DNA of 6,068 nucleotides from Cyanobacteria bacterium T3Sed10_376R1m (GTDB lineage: Bacteria > Cyanobacteriota > Cyanobacteriia > Cyanobacteriales > Cyanobacteriaceae), in assembly GCA_003566215.1 (NCBI GenBank), contig PXEJ01000317.1, positions 1 to 6,068 on the forward strand, written 5' to 3'. This document shows positions 5,484-6,068 of this stretch, piece by piece. The notes under the pieces were generated by a model. The model saw only the letters and a program-made list of their open reading frames with translations. It was not told the DNA's origin and did not search any database. Position 1 is the stretch's first letter; each line of letters opens with the position of its first letter. The translations under genes were made by a program, and so were the position numbers.

Positions 5484-6049
5484 TCAGAAATACAGAATTA
5501 ATGCAATCTCTACCTCCTGCGGTTCAGAAAGTCTCTAGTAACTTAAAAAGATGGGGTTTTTGGAGTTTTTGGTCACAGTTAGTGCTAGGGATTGTCTCTA
5601 CTGTTACCCTCTTATTTTCTACCCCCGCATTGTTTGACAAAAATGACAGATTAGCCGGAGTACAATTCGGAATTTTTTCAGCTTTTGTCAGTCTTATCTT
5701 ATTAATTGCCGCTTTGGTGATTGCTTTTCGTTACGGGAAAATAGGAAAAAGAGTAGAAAATCGAGATCCTGCCATGCGTCCAAAAAAATCGGATACTTTA
5801 CAACTGATTCGTGTGGGTTTGGTGATGAATTTGGTGGGGATGTTATTTGCAATTTTGGGGGCGGAGGCTTTAGTGGGACTAGCTTTAGCCAAGCTTTTAA
5901 ACCTTTCACCTCAGTTAATTGGTTCTGATCCACAGCAATATGTTAATTCCCTTGATATGTTAATTATTCAGGCTAATACTAATACTATTGCCGCTCATTT
6001 CTCAGGTATTGTTACTTCTCTGGTTTTACTAAATCGCATTAGTAATTAG
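5480..6049 (+). CDS. DUF3611 family four-helix membrane protein, related to chloroplast Tic21/PIC1
   Basis: I recognise this as a DUF3611 protein, a family confined largely to cyanobacteria and plastids. The plant member Tic21/PIC1 sits in the inner chloroplast envelope and has been assigned roles in protein import and in iron uptake. A Synechocystis homolog has been linked to iron transport. The 189 residues fit the family. An amphipathic N-terminus (about 1-25, with L-K-R-W-G-F-W-S-F-W) leads to four predicted helices at about 27-48, 60-83, 108-133 and 164-186. A basic cytosolic-type loop (Y-G-K-I-G-K-R-V-E-N-R, 85-95) separates helices two and three, and a Gly/Ala-rich helix three is followed by the L-L-N-L-S-P-Q loop. 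ATG 5480 gives a normal N-terminus. It lies 128 bases after trpF on the same strand and probably has its own promoter; a lone TATACT at 5401-5406 is the only -10 candidate. The family call rests on recall of its pattern, and the transport role here is inferred. Confidence 0.7.
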   Translation: MIRNTELMQSLPPAVQKVSSNLKRWGFWSFWSQLVLGIVSTVTLLFSTPALFDKNDRLAGVQFGIFSAFVSLILLIAALVIAFRYGKIGKRVENRDPAMRPKKSDTLQLIRVGLVMNLVGMLFAILGAEALVGLALAKLLNLSPQLIGSDPQQYVNSLDMLIIQANTNTIAAHFSGIVTSLVLLNRISN

Positions 6050-6068
6050 AGTCGGCTAAAACAAGTTA

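Noticed and set aside
5694..5933. 79-codon reverse-strand frame inside the DUF3611 gene
   Set aside because: It is antisense to predicted membrane helices, and its composition is just their complement.
1..6068. possible new multi-gene system, CRISPR array, tRNA or intact mobile element
   Set aside because: Every long gene falls in a known family, strands alternate without an operon, and I see no spaced repeats, tRNA-like folds or transposase frames.

Overview
The window is a stretch of ordinary cyanobacterial chromosome. Four things point there: a photosystem I PsaK gene, a PatA-type (PATAN plus receiver) regulator, a DUF3611/Tic21-like membrane protein, and five exact copies of the HIP1 octamer GCGATCGC in 6 kb of otherwise AT-rich DNA. 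The low GC and the spelling of the proteins would fit a Cyanobacterium/Geminocystis-like unicellular lineage. That placement is a guess, because there is no rRNA or tRNA here to test it.

Layout, left to right. Bases 1-46 may hold the last codons of an unseen upstream gene. Next come a membrane-anchored VanY-type D-Ala-D-Ala carboxypeptidase (74-883, +) and a DedA-family membrane protein (989-1612, +). A PATAN-receiver response regulator (1673-2848, -) faces dedA tail to tail. It is divergent from a class I SAM methyltransferase (start preferred at 3014, +), and the 165-base gap between them carries the best promoter match in the window. The methyltransferase converges on psaK (4303-4572, -) across a short gap with a perfect 8-bp stem-loop. 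psaK diverges from trpF (start preferred at 4707, +). The psaK-trpF gap contains a tandem repeat that resembles the HLR1 site of the light-response regulator RpaB. The last gene is a four-helix DUF3611 protein (5480-6049, +), preceded by a small hairpin and a three-codon upstream frame.

The genes do not form one pathway or one operon. Strand switches four times, and gaps of 96-165 bases separate every pair. The functions are cell-wall trimming, membrane homeostasis, signalling (possibly pilus motility), methylation, photosystem I, tryptophan synthesis, and a chloroplast-envelope-related permease-like protein. I see no defence island, intact mobile element, CRISPR array, RNA gene or new multi-gene system. 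The points most worth following up are regulatory: the HLR1-like repeat beside psaK, the stem-loop at 4216-4242 that may be the end of a decayed IS605-type element, and the leader of the DUF3611 gene.
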